Below are positions 1 through 6,237 of a stretch of DNA of 9,999 nt, piece after piece. The translations under genes and the position numbers were made by a program. Position 1 is the first letter of the stretch. Each line of letters begins with the position of its first letter. The notes under the pieces are model-generated. The model was given only the letters and a program-made list of their open reading frames with translations, was not told where the DNA came from and did not search any database. The stretch is from Fidelibacterota bacterium. Its GTDB lineage: Bacteria > Fidelibacterota > Fidelibacteria > Fidelibacterales > Fidelibacteraceae. The DNA is taken from positions 1 to 9,999 of the forward strand of contig DAOVOB010000025.1 in the NCBI GenBank assembly GCA_030629925.1, written 5' to 3'.

Positions 1-788
1 TCACTATTGAGTTTAGTGATCCATCCCAGTCCGGCCTCGAGGGGATTTGTATCTTTATCGATATCATTACCATAAAGGGCATATTTCATTTCCAGACGCA
101 GTGTGTCGCGTGCGCCTAGTCCAACTGCTTGAATATCTTCGGCTTCCCCTGCTTTAAAGATAGCATCCCAGAGTTCTAATGAATCCTTAGGATTATGATA
201 TAATTCAAAACCGGGTTCGCCTGTGTAACCTGTCCGGGAAATGATCATTTCTTTTCCGGCCAGTTTACCGGTGGCAAAATGGTAGAATTCAATATCCTTC
301 AAAACAATATCCGTTAATACTTGCAGGACTTTGAGTGTTTTTGGACCTTGGATGGCAAGTAATGCAGTTTCATCACTGTGGTCGCTTAAGGTAACACCAT
401 CTTTAAGATGTTCACCGGCCCATGCATAGTCTTTTTCAATATTTGAAGCGTTAACGACCATCATATATTTATGCTGATCAAAACGATAAACGATTAGATC
501 ATCCACTATACCACCATCAGGGTAGCACATTGCTGAATACTGAGCTTGTCCATTGATTAGCTGTTTGACATCATTTACAGTTATATGTTGAAGAAAATCT
601 TCTGCGTGTTCGCCCTCGACATAGAATTCACCCATGTGTGATACATCGAAAACGCCAATTTTATCCCGGATCTGAAGATGTTCCTGGTTGATCCCGGTAT
701 ATGAGATCGGCATCATATAACCGGCAAATTCATGCATTTTTGCTCCTAGAGCAATATGACGATCATGAAAAGGGGTCTGCTTGATCAT
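1..788 (-). CDS. gcvT: Glycine cleavage system T protein (aminomethyltransferase), C-terminus off the left edge
   Basis: GcvT transfers the methylene group from the aminomethyl-lipoyl arm of GcvH to tetrahydrofolate, releasing ammonia, in cytoplasmic glycine breakdown. The window holds 262 codons of a protein that usually has about 360 residues, so roughly the last 100 (the C-terminal barrel) are missing. Seen in the translation: the N-terminal FAGYMMPISY stretch (21-30), FDVSHMGEF (47-55), YPDGGIVDDL (89-98) with Asp96, which aligns by eye with the family's catalytic aspartate, SRTGYTGEPGFEL (184-196), and GLGARDTLRLE (223-233) followed by NPLEAGLGW. The start at 788 lies about 10 nt after an AAGGAG site and gives the full family N-terminus. 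It is the last visible gene of the minus-strand operon, 23 bp after a 62-residue gene. Other gcv genes, if clustered, would lie beyond the left edge. Family assignment is secure. Confidence 0.97.
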   Translation of the reverse strand, partial: MIKQTPFHDRHIALGAKMHEFAGYMMPISYTGINQEHLQIRDKIGVFDVSHMGEFYVEGEHAEDFLQHITVNDVKQLINGQAQYSAMCYPDGGIVDDLIVYRFDQHKYMMVVNASNIEKDYAWAGEHLKDGVTLSDHSDETALLAIQGPKTLKVLQVLTDIVLKDIEFYHFATGKLAGKEMIISRTGYTGEPGFELYHNPKDSLELWDAIFKAGEAEDIQAVGLGARDTLRLEMKYALYGNDIDKDTNPLEAGLGWITKLNS

Positions 789-811
789 TGTTTATTCTTT
801 CTCCTTAAGAC

Positions 812-1000
812 CTACCAGAGGTCGCGTTTTTTAAAGTCATCGTAGATATGCAATTCACGTTTGATCTGCTGTAATGCTCCGCGTAGCGTTCCGTCTACTT
901 TTATTGTCGTTTCGCCACGTACCGGTTCCAGCTTCTTTATCAGATCTTTAAATGCATCTAATTCGTCATCATCCAGTTCGAATTTGACCTTATTGATCAT
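812..1000 (-). CDS. Small acidic protein of unknown function (62 aa)
   Basis: I do not recognise this 62-residue protein. It has no signal peptide, membrane segment or cysteine motif. The first third is strongly acidic (FELDDDELDAF, residues 7-17) and mostly helix-forming. A middle piece (TTIKVDGT) looks like a short beta hairpin, and the C-terminal part is basic and helical (LQQIKRELHIYDDFKKRDLW). It is judged real because its ATG overlaps the TGA of the preceding gene as ATGA, a GGAG site lies about 7 nt upstream, and it sits in an unbroken same-strand run ending in gcvT. The mix of an acidic helix and a basic tail would suit a small protein-binding partner, but that is speculation. A plus-strand frame over the same bases has no such support. 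Confidence 0.7.
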   Translation of the reverse strand: MINKVKFELDDDELDAFKDLIKKLEPVRGETTIKVDGTLRGALQQIKRELHIYDDFKKRDLW

Positions 1001-1404
1001 AGTCCACTCCGTTTTAATTTCATGTCGTATTCATAGGGTGTGATCTTTTCGATCGTAATGATATCACCGGGTTTTACGTTTTTTTCGCTCATATAGCGAG
1101 TACTACCTTTGGCCATACTACGATTTCGAAATACAAAAGTTTTTTCAACAATATCGGTTTCGATCGCAAAACCGGCATCAGTGTGTATTTCTATTGTGCG
1201 TACACGATAATTCTTATCAACATTATTTGATGGGTTCATAGCGCCAAAGACGTCAAAAGGAAAGAAATCAGTATGATCTTTTACAGAGAACTGCCGTTGC
1301 ATCATGAATAGATTTTGCCGTGTAATAGGGATCTTTATACTGCTATGACCCATTGAAAACGGGCGTTTATCCATATATTGATCGAAGTCAAAGGAATTAG
1401 TCAT
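997..1404 (-). CDS. Hypothetical protein, beta-rich C-terminal half (135 aa)
   Basis: Not recognised. The protein is soluble, with no signal peptide or transmembrane helix. The N-terminal half is rich in Phe and Met (PFSMGHSSIKIP, 15-26, then FMMQRQF, 33-39). The C-terminal half alternates hydrophobic residues as beta strands do (VRTIEIHTDAGFAIETD, 68-84; KTFVFRNRS) and carries VKPGDIITIEKI (111-122). A 'GD-x-hydrophobic-x-hydrophobic' turn of this kind occurs in small barrel folds such as B3-like/EcoRII-N or PilZ-like domains, but I see no diagnostic residues for any of them. The gene overlaps its upstream neighbour by 8 bp and its downstream neighbour by ATGA, so all three are probably translationally coupled. 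The nearest SD-like GGAG is about 13 nt before the ATG, rather far, which fits coupling to the upstream gene. Confidence 0.75.
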   Translation of the reverse strand: MTNSFDFDQYMDKRPFSMGHSSIKIPITRQNLFMMQRQFSVKDHTDFFPFDVFGAMNPSNNVDKNYRVRTIEIHTDAGFAIETDIVEKTFVFRNRSMAKGSTRYMSEKNVKPGDIITIEKITPYEYDMKLKRSGL

Positions 1405-1762
1405 TGATATCGTTTATCTCCACGATGATCTGCCTTTGAATCGGTTCATCAAGGTCAGTCATTCCCTCAACATTAAGAATAATACGCGTAGAGTTTGCTG
1501 CTTTTTCCAGAATATCCTCGAATAGTTCCCCAAGATGTTCATCATTAAATCCATCATACATGATGTAGTTTTCCTGTTCTTTGTCCCAGTGCCGGGACCG
1601 GGATAGATTGTATTCCCATCCGTTTAAGATGGCGATCTCTTTCTCTTTCGCATCTTGTAATACAATGGTATCCACCATGAGTTCCAAGAATTCTTCTCCA
1701 CTTTCATTTTGTAATTCGTCAAAAGGGGATAGAATGGCTTGTTTGAAATTTATGAACTTCAT
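1397..1762 (-). CDS. Hypothetical acidic protein (121 aa)
   Basis: Not recognised. It is a soluble, markedly acidic protein of 121 residues without cysteines, signal peptide or membrane helix. Seen: an acidic helical N-terminus (ESGEEFLELMVD, 20-31), an aromatic and charged centre (GWEYNLSRSRHWDKEQENYIMYDGFN, about 48-73, with several Trp and Tyr), an amphipathic helix (LGELFEDILEKAAN, 77-90), and a beta-like end (RIILNVEG, then RQIIVEIND). I chose the ATG at 1762 over an in-frame TTG four codons upstream, because a GGAGGG site ends 4 nt before this ATG and contains part of that TTG. The ATG overlaps the amrS stop as ATGA. The stop lies 8 bp inside the next gene. The position between a radical SAM gene and gcvT is the only functional hint. 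Confidence 0.78.
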   Translation of the reverse strand: MKFINFKQAILSPFDELQNESGEEFLELMVDTIVLQDAKEKEIAILNGWEYNLSRSRHWDKEQENYIMYDGFNDEHLGELFEDILEKAANSTRIILNVEGMTDLDEPIQRQIIVEINDIND

Positions 1763-2757
1763 GAGACCCTCCAAATTATTGGTAATTCATGAGTATGAGA
1801 CGCAATACCCTTAACAGAGTAGAGGTCTCTTTTTAAAATAATTTCGCCACATTCCGGGCAATATGTATTGTTATCAAAGCCCGGATAATTTCCAACATAA
1901 ATATATTTTAAACCACATTTGTGGGCAATATCTTTACAACGCTGCAATACGGCTCGGGATGTTCTGGGATAATCTTTCATTTTATGATCGGGATGAAAGG
2001 CACTAATATGCAGTACAGTATCATTTCCACAATGTTTGCTGATCCATTGACATTCTTTTTTTATCATATCAGGATCATCGTTCACACCGGGAATGATAAG
2101 AGTTGTAAGTTCAGTATGTATCCCTTCCTGAATGCACCATTTGATCGTATCAAGAACAGGATTTAATTGGGCTCCCGTATATTTAATATAAATATCTTCC
2201 GAGAAAGCTTTAAGATCAATATTTACTGCTTTAATGCCAGCAAATACTTCTTCACGAGCTTCAGGTGTAATATAGCCGTTTGTAATAAAAATACAGGGAA
2301 TATTTGCTTTATTCGCGAGATCACGAATATCCATGGCATATTCAGCGAACACAATAGGTTCATTATAGGTGAAAGCAATTGACTGACATGATGCCTCCAG
2401 TGCTTCCGAAACGATCTCTTCGGGAGAGACATATACACTGGCATGTCCATGTTGCGTGGAGAGATGCCAGTTCTGACAAAAATCACACTTTAGATTACAG
2501 CCTTGAGTTCCTAGACTGAAAGATTTGCTACCCGGGAGAAAATGATAAAGCGGTTTTTTTTCAATTGGATCAACACGTAAAGCTGAAGGTAAAGCGTAAA
2601 TCGTTGAAACCAATTCTCCGTCAATAACCGTACGAACTAAACACTTCCCGCTTTGGCCCTCTGATAAAGTACAAAGATGCGGGCAAAGCCAGCAGTTAAT
2701 GCTGTCGCCTTTAGCCTCCCAGAACTTAGCCGGGTGATGTTTAGTTAAATTAGGCAT
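1759..2757 (-). CDS. amrS: AmmeMemoRadiSam system radical SAM enzyme (AmrS family)
   Basis: A radical SAM enzyme related to pyruvate formate-lyase activators, of the branch annotated as the radical SAM member of the AmmeMemoRadiSam system; its physiological reaction is, to my knowledge, not settled. Seen: the 4Fe-4S motif CNLKCDFC (Cys87, Cys91, Cys94) within GTQGCNLKCDFCQNW; an N-terminal four-cysteine cluster (C22, C25, C29, C39) of the form CxxCPxxCxLxxGxxGxC; TYNEP (about 130-134) early in the barrel; and a C-terminal CPECG pair (C300, C303). At 332 residues it has normal length for the family. No MEMO1-like or AMMECR1-like gene, the partners that give the system its name, is present in the window. 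It overlaps the holin-like gene upstream by 8 bp and the 121-aa gene downstream by ATGA. There is no clear SD before the ATG, so coupling to the upstream gene is likely. Confidence 0.93.
   Translation of the reverse strand: MPNLTKHHPAKFWEAKGDSINCWLCPHLCTLSEGQSGKCLVRTVIDGELVSTIYALPSALRVDPIEKKPLYHFLPGSKSFSLGTQGCNLKCDFCQNWHLSTQHGHASVYVSPEEIVSEALEASCQSIAFTYNEPIVFAEYAMDIRDLANKANIPCIFITNGYITPEAREEVFAGIKAVNIDLKAFSEDIYIKYTGAQLNPVLDTIKWCIQEGIHTELTTLIIPGVNDDPDMIKKECQWISKHCGNDTVLHISAFHPDHKMKDYPRTSRAVLQRCKDIAHKCGLKYIYVGNYPGFDNNTYCPECGEIILKRDLYSVKGIASHTHELPIIWRVS
1767..1772 (-). promoter_or_regulatory. Shine-Dalgarno site that decides the start of the 121-aa gene
   Basis: On the minus strand the bases read GGAGGG, followed by TCTC and then the ATG at 1762. 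It lies inside the 3' end of amrS. Its strength and spacing favour the ATG over the TTG that overlaps the site itself. Confidence 0.7.
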
Positions 2758-3106
2758 TTCGTTTAAAAAAGATCATTTCTGCAAGCCAAGAGATCAGTGA
2801 TAAAAAGATCGCTGACCAGAATGCTGTAGAAAAATTTGCGATCATGAATCCTGAGATCAAAAATGAAGTCAGCCAGACCATGAAGCCATTGATAAATAAA
2901 TAGAATATTCCAAAGGTCATTGCTGTTACGGGTATTGTAATGATCGTTAAAAATGGTTTAACAAAAGCATTCAAAATTCCAAAGAGAACTGAAATGGCAA
3001 TGAGCGTAAATATGCCATCAATATGTATGCCTTTGAACATCGTACCGACGATGGTAAAAGCAATAAGGTTAACAATAATTTTTGTAAGGAAAGATACATT
3101 CTTCAT
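2750..3106 (-). CDS. Phage holin family 4_2 / YvlD-like four-helix membrane protein
   Basis: A 118-residue inner-membrane protein with about four hydrophobic segments (roughly 7-23, 31-47, 52-80 as a closely spaced stretch, and 95-114) and short charged ends. The segment NAFVKPFLTIITIPVTAM (46-63) and the following FGIFYLFINGF are the typical signature of the family named 'mycobacterial phage holin superfamily IV' (Pfam Phage_holin_4_2, B. subtilis YvlD). Despite the name, chromosomal members are not shown to be lysis proteins and usually occur outside prophages; nothing phage-like lies nearby. It is the first gene of the minus-strand operon, with an AGGA site about 8 nt before the ATG and a leader of about 50 nt from the predicted promoter. 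Its stop lies 8 bp inside amrS. Function is unknown; the family call is good. Confidence 0.9.
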   Translation of the reverse strand: MKNVSFLTKIIVNLIAFTIVGTMFKGIHIDGIFTLIAISVLFGILNAFVKPFLTIITIPVTAMTFGIFYLFINGFMVWLTSFLISGFMIANFSTAFWSAIFLSLISWLAEMIFFKRNA

Positions 3107-3162
3107 AGTAAATCCTGTTATAAGAAATCGGAAACTGCTTAATAAAATTTATATCTGATATG

Positions 3163-3191
3163 ATAATACGATAAAGCGGTCAACATGTCAA
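3163..3191 (-). promoter_or_regulatory. Near-consensus sigma-70 promoter for the six-gene operon
   Basis: On the minus strand TTGACA (3186-3191) is separated by exactly 17 bp from TATTAT (3163-3168). The predicted start near 3156 leaves a leader of about 50 nt before the first gene. A second TTGAC lies within the spacer but is too close to the -10 to serve. No other comparably good promoter was seen inside the operon down to gcvT. Confidence 0.8.
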
Positions 3192-3210
3192 GTTAATATG
3201 TGGTAAGAGA

Positions 3211-3235
3211 AGGCCGGACAGGAGATGTCCGGCCT
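3211..3235 (-). terminator. Intrinsic terminator after the fructose-bisphosphate aldolase gene
   Basis: AGGCCGGACA (3211-3220) and TGTCCGGCCT (3226-3235) form a perfect GC-rich 10-bp stem with a 5-nt loop, 13 bp past the aldolase stop. On the minus strand the stem is followed by TCTCTTACC, a broken U-tract, so termination may be incomplete. The plus-strand side has no T-run. It ends 19 bp before the -35 of the next operon and would insulate the two. Confidence 0.75.
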
Positions 3236-3247
3236 ATGAAATTACAT

Positions 3248-4333
3248 TTAATATAAGTATTCAAATTGGTCGTAGCTGTTCAAGTCTTTAAATGCCTGAA
3301 TAAGACGCTTTGTAAAACCTTTTTCACATGCTATGACCCATGCGCGTGGATCGTATTTTTTCTTATTGGGCTTATCGTCACCTTCGGGGTTACCGATCTG
3401 TCCTTGAAGATATCCATCATACTCATCCATGTAGTCTTTTGCGGGTTTTGTATATGCCCACTGGGTATCCGTATCAATGTTCATCTTGATCACACCGTAA
3501 GAAATTGCTTCTTCAATTTCTTCCGGAGCAGAACCTGAGCCACCATGGAAAACGAAATTGATCGGTTTTTCACCTAATCCATGTTTTTCAGAGATGTATT
3601 TCTGTGAGTTATCAAGGATTTTGGGAGTAAGAACAACATTGCCGGGTTTGTAGACACCATGGACATTACCGAAAGCTGCTGCAATAGTAAACATAGGAGA
3701 GATCGCGTTAAGCGCCTCATAGGCCATGTTTACTTCAGCAGGTTGAGTGTAAAGTTCTGAGTTGTCAACACTGCTGTTGTCAACACCATCTTCTTCACCG
3801 CCTGTTACACCAAGTTCGATCTCGAGTAACATGTCAATTTTTGACATACGTTCCAGGTATCTTTTACTGATCTCAATGTTTTCTTCTATGGGTTCGGCTG
3901 AAAGGTCGATCATGTGAGAAGAAAAAAGCGGTTCACCGTGTTTTTTATAATAAGCTTCGCCTGCATCAAGAAGTCCGTCGATCCAGGGAAGAAATTTCTT
4001 AGCGCAATGGTCGGTATGAAGAATGACCGGAACACCGTAATGTTTAGCCATTTCGCGAATGTGTAAAGCACCGGCTATAGAACCTGCAATGGCAGCTTTT
4101 TGATCTGTATTATCCAATAATTTTCCTGCATTAAAAACAGCACCACCATTTGAGAATTGGATCATGATCGCTGATTTAGCATCTTTAGCGGCTTGAAGTG
4201 CTGCGTTAGCTGTACTTGAACCGATAATGTTGACTGCCGGGAAAGCAAATTTGTTTTCCTTGGCGTATTCAAAAACGTCCAAAAGTATCTTCCCGGTCAC
4301 AACGCCGGCTTTTAAATTAGGTTTAGTTGACAT
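3248..4333 (-). CDS. fbaA: Class II (IIA) fructose-bisphosphate aldolase
   Basis: Reversibly cleaves fructose 1,6-bisphosphate to dihydroxyacetone phosphate and glyceraldehyde 3-phosphate with a catalytic zinc ion, in the cytoplasm. The 361 residues align by eye over the full length with the E. coli FbaA type (359 aa), offset by one residue. Seen: VILHTDHCAKKFLPWIDGLL (103-122) with catalytic Asp108 and zinc ligand His109; EIELGVTGGEEDGVDNS (171-187); zinc ligand His225 in FGNVHGVYKPGN; His263 in FVFHGGSGS; and NIDTDTQWA (285-293), which binds substrate phosphate. All key residues are present. The AAAGGAG site before the ATG overlaps the stop codon of the phosphofructokinase gene, 12 bp upstream, so the two are one operon encoding consecutive glycolytic steps. 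Confidence 0.98.
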   Translation of the reverse strand: MSTKPNLKAGVVTGKILLDVFEYAKENKFAFPAVNIIGSSTANAALQAAKDAKSAIMIQFSNGGAVFNAGKLLDNTDQKAAIAGSIAGALHIREMAKHYGVPVILHTDHCAKKFLPWIDGLLDAGEAYYKKHGEPLFSSHMIDLSAEPIEENIEISKRYLERMSKIDMLLEIELGVTGGEEDGVDNSSVDNSELYTQPAEVNMAYEALNAISPMFTIAAAFGNVHGVYKPGNVVLTPKILDNSQKYISEKHGLGEKPINFVFHGGSGSAPEEIEEAISYGVIKMNIDTDTQWAYTKPAKDYMDEYDGYLQGQIGNPEGDDKPNKKKYDPRAWVIACEKGFTKRLIQAFKDLNSYDQFEYLY

Positions 4334-4345
4334 ATAAATGCTCCT

Positions 4346-5998
4346 TTATTGATGTTCTAATTCCAATGTAATGGTTTTTATTTCGCTTATCTCAGTCGGT
4401 CCGTAATATTGGATCGGACCGGGATAAATATAAGATGTTTCAATTGCCCATTTGTCGCGATTGGCTACAAAGGTCTTGAAAGGCAGACCATCCAATTCAA
4501 CAAGAGCTTTTTTGATAACGGGTTTATCTTTTCCATGACGGCGTTCAATATTCATCATTTGCGTCATGGGAATGCCTCCGGGTATCCAGTTCTCTGCAGG
4601 ATTTTTTAGATTGCGTACAGATGACATATACCCTGTGCATTTGTTTTCCGCGAGAAGTGAAGCGGTATAACCAAGGGCATAGGTATAATTGGCATCAAAG
4701 TTTGAGGGGAAAGAACATCGACCTTCATAACCAAAGAAATGGGTGTGAGTTTTAAAGTTGCCATTATATTTTCCTTTGGCTCTTAGGATCTCGAGTTGTT
4801 TTTCGATCATGTAGACCAAGAGCTTATCAGTCTCAATCAGGGATACTTGTACATTCCCGTGAGGGTCGCGTTCCATAATTAGCTGCTCCGCGATCTGTTT
4901 GGGTAATGATCTATAAAGTGTTGCCGTATCATTCTGTAGTTTATCTAGAATATAGTTTCTTTTGGTATCTGTATCTTTGATCTCATTGATCTCTGTTTCA
5001 TTGGCTGCCATCAGGTCATTTAATTCGGAGATCAAGCTTTTCATTTCAGGAATAAATTCGATCAAACCCTCGGGAACGATCAGGGTGCCGAAATTCTCTT
5101 TATTGTTGGAACGCTTAACGACGACTTGGGTCAATTCTTCAACGATCTCATGTAAGGTTTGCTTTTTAGCTTCAACCTCTTCAGAAATAATAGCTAAGTT
5201 AGGTTGTGAACGCAAAGCACATTCTAATGCGATATGCGAGGCTGAACGCCCCATCAATTTAATGACATGCCAGTATTTTTTTGCTGAATTTGCATCGCGT
5301 TGAATATTTCCGATCAACTCATTGTAAACTTTTGTAGCAGTATCAAAGCCAAAAGAAGCTTCGATCATTTCATTTTTCAAGTCACCATCAATAGTCTTGG
5401 GAACACCGATCACAGAAATACCCGTTTCATGCTGAGCAAAGTATTCGGCCAGTACGGCTGCATTGGTGTTGGAATCATCTCCGCCAATAATGACAAGAGC
5501 TTCAATTCCCAATGCTTTACAGTTTTTAGCTGTTATTTCATACTGTTCTGCAGTTTCTAGTTTTGTACGACCGGAAGCGATCATGTCAAAACCACCTGTA
5601 TTGCGATATTCGGCAATATAATTCGCATCTAATTCACGGTATTCATTATCTGTCAGACCGGAAGGGCCGCCCAGGAATCCATAAAGTTTAGAATTGGGGT
5701 GACAGGCTTTTAAGCCATCGTAAAGACCGGCGATCACATTGTGTCCGCCGGGTGCTTGTCCACCGGATAGAATAACACCTATATTAAGGGGTTTGAACTC
5801 AGCATTCTCATTTGCTTCAAAACCGATTGTCGGCATACCGAAAGTTTTTGGGAACAATGCTTTGATTTTATCTTGGTCAGCAACGGAAGAACCGGCTTTG
5901 CCATTAATGATCTTAACCTTTGGGCCATTAAGAAAAACGGACGGCAGCTTTGGCTGATATCCTGTTCTTGCTTTATGTAATTGTGAAAATTCTTTCAT
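4346..5998 (-). CDS. pfp: Pyrophosphate-dependent 6-phosphofructokinase, long form
   Basis: Phosphorylates fructose 6-phosphate using pyrophosphate instead of ATP, a reversible step that saves ATP and is common in anaerobes, spirochaetes and plants. The 550 residues match the long PPi-PFK subfamily (about 550 aa) rather than the 320-residue bacterial ATP enzyme. Seen: SGGQAPGGHN (78-87) at the phosphate-donor site; GGDDSNTNA (172-180), where the second Asp replaces the Gly of the ATP enzymes' GGDGS and marks PPi use; PKTIDGDLK (200-208) with the catalytic Asp region; MGRSASH (249-255); and a helical insertion rich in Glu and Asn (about 320-370) typical of the long form. A GAGAGGA site lies about 8 nt before the ATG. 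It is first in a two-gene operon with the aldolase, under a probable promoter at 6030-6058. Confidence 0.97.
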   Translation of the reverse strand: MKEFSQLHKARTGYQPKLPSVFLNGPKVKIINGKAGSSVADQDKIKALFPKTFGMPTIGFEANENAEFKPLNIGVILSGGQAPGGHNVIAGLYDGLKACHPNSKLYGFLGGPSGLTDNEYRELDANYIAEYRNTGGFDMIASGRTKLETAEQYEITAKNCKALGIEALVIIGGDDSNTNAAVLAEYFAQHETGISVIGVPKTIDGDLKNEMIEASFGFDTATKVYNELIGNIQRDANSAKKYWHVIKLMGRSASHIALECALRSQPNLAIISEEVEAKKQTLHEIVEELTQVVVKRSNNKENFGTLIVPEGLIEFIPEMKSLISELNDLMAANETEINEIKDTDTKRNYILDKLQNDTATLYRSLPKQIAEQLIMERDPHGNVQVSLIETDKLLVYMIEKQLEILRAKGKYNGNFKTHTHFFGYEGRCSFPSNFDANYTYALGYTASLLAENKCTGYMSSVRNLKNPAENWIPGGIPMTQMMNIERRHGKDKPVIKKALVELDGLPFKTFVANRDKWAIETSYIYPGPIQYYGPTEISEIKTITLELEHQ

Positions 5999-6029
5999 GG
6001 ATAATTCCTCTCTTTAAGTGCGGTTTAAT

Positions 6030-6058
6030 ATAATAAAAAAATGCTCCGAGTGTTATAA
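6030..6058 (-). promoter_or_regulatory. Probable sigma-70-like promoter of pfp-fba
   Basis: On the minus strand TTATAA (6053-6058, four of six matches to TTGACA) is followed after 17 bp by TATTAT (6030-6035), the same -10 as in the neighbouring operon. Transcription would start about 25 nt before the pfp ATG, just ahead of its SD. The -35 lies within an almost palindromic stretch (6053-6066, 12 of 14 bases symmetric) that could be an operator. The surrounding AT richness makes chance matches likely, so confidence is moderate. Confidence 0.45.
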
Positions 6059-6075
6059 TATTGTAAGAAAAATAA

Positions 6076-6145
6076 GTCGAAAAATCGAAGAGTAGAAGGG
6101 TCGAAAAGACGAAGAGTTGATTAGTTGATAGGTGATGGTTGATAA
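6076..6145. repeat. 8-bp-period degenerate tandem array, left block
   Basis: From 6076 the bases read as consecutive octamers: GTCGAAAA, ATCGAAGA, GTAGAAGG, GTCGAAAA, GACGAAGA, GTTGATTA, GTTGATAG, then a 7-bp slip and GTTGATAA (6138-6145). Three octamers make an imperfect 24-bp unit occurring twice (6076-6099 and 6100-6123). A period of 8 is not compatible with coding repeats. Confidence 0.75.
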
Positions 6146-6237
6146 GGCGCGTCATCCTGAAACCCCGAATAATCGGGGGAAAGAAATTTGTTTAGTCCGC
6201 CAGCTGGCGGAGTTGCGTAGCGAGATCTTTAAAGGAG
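6146..6237. repeat. Palindrome-bearing module interrupting the octamer array
   Basis: About 92 bp unlike the flanking octamers, with the array resuming directly afterwards. It contains GTCATCCTGAAA (6151-6162), a CCCCGA-ATAA-TCGGGG hairpin (6163-6178), a perfect 16-bp palindrome TCCGCCAGCTGGCGGA (6196-6211), and a tail GCGTAGCGAGATCTTT (6215-6230). I recall similar 'GTCATCCTGA ... AGATCTTT' intergenic elements from other genomes, but that is memory, not a search. No transposase is present, so if mobile it would depend on enzymes encoded elsewhere. Confidence 0.6.
6196..6211. repeat. Perfect 16-bp palindrome TCCGCCAGCTGGCGGA
   Basis: Each half is the exact reverse complement of the other, with no spacer, and symmetry ends at both edges. 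As GC-rich DNA in an AT-rich region it stands out. It could be a protein-binding dyad or the tip of a folded repeat element; no neighbouring T-run supports a terminator. Confidence 0.85.

Noticed and set aside
861..1043. Plus-strand open frames opposite the minus-strand operons (here and at 1581, 1921, 2167, 2940, 3266, 4409, 4962, 5300, 5739)
   Set aside because: They are antisense to genes with clear homology or coupling, show Ser/Phe/Ile-rich shadow composition, and lack family motifs or supportive SD sites.
1763..1774. TTG start four codons upstream for the 121-aa protein
   Set aside because: The TTG overlaps the GGAGGG site that serves the ATG at 1762, and has no SD of its own.
2750..3106. 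Prophage lysis gene
   Set aside because: The name 'holin' is a family label only; there are no endolysin, spanin or structural phage genes, and the gene is coupled to metabolic genes.
5973..6155. 60-aa minus-strand frame upstream of pfp
   Set aside because: It runs through the octamer array and promoter, overlaps the pfp start, and its residues reflect the repeats rather than a protein.
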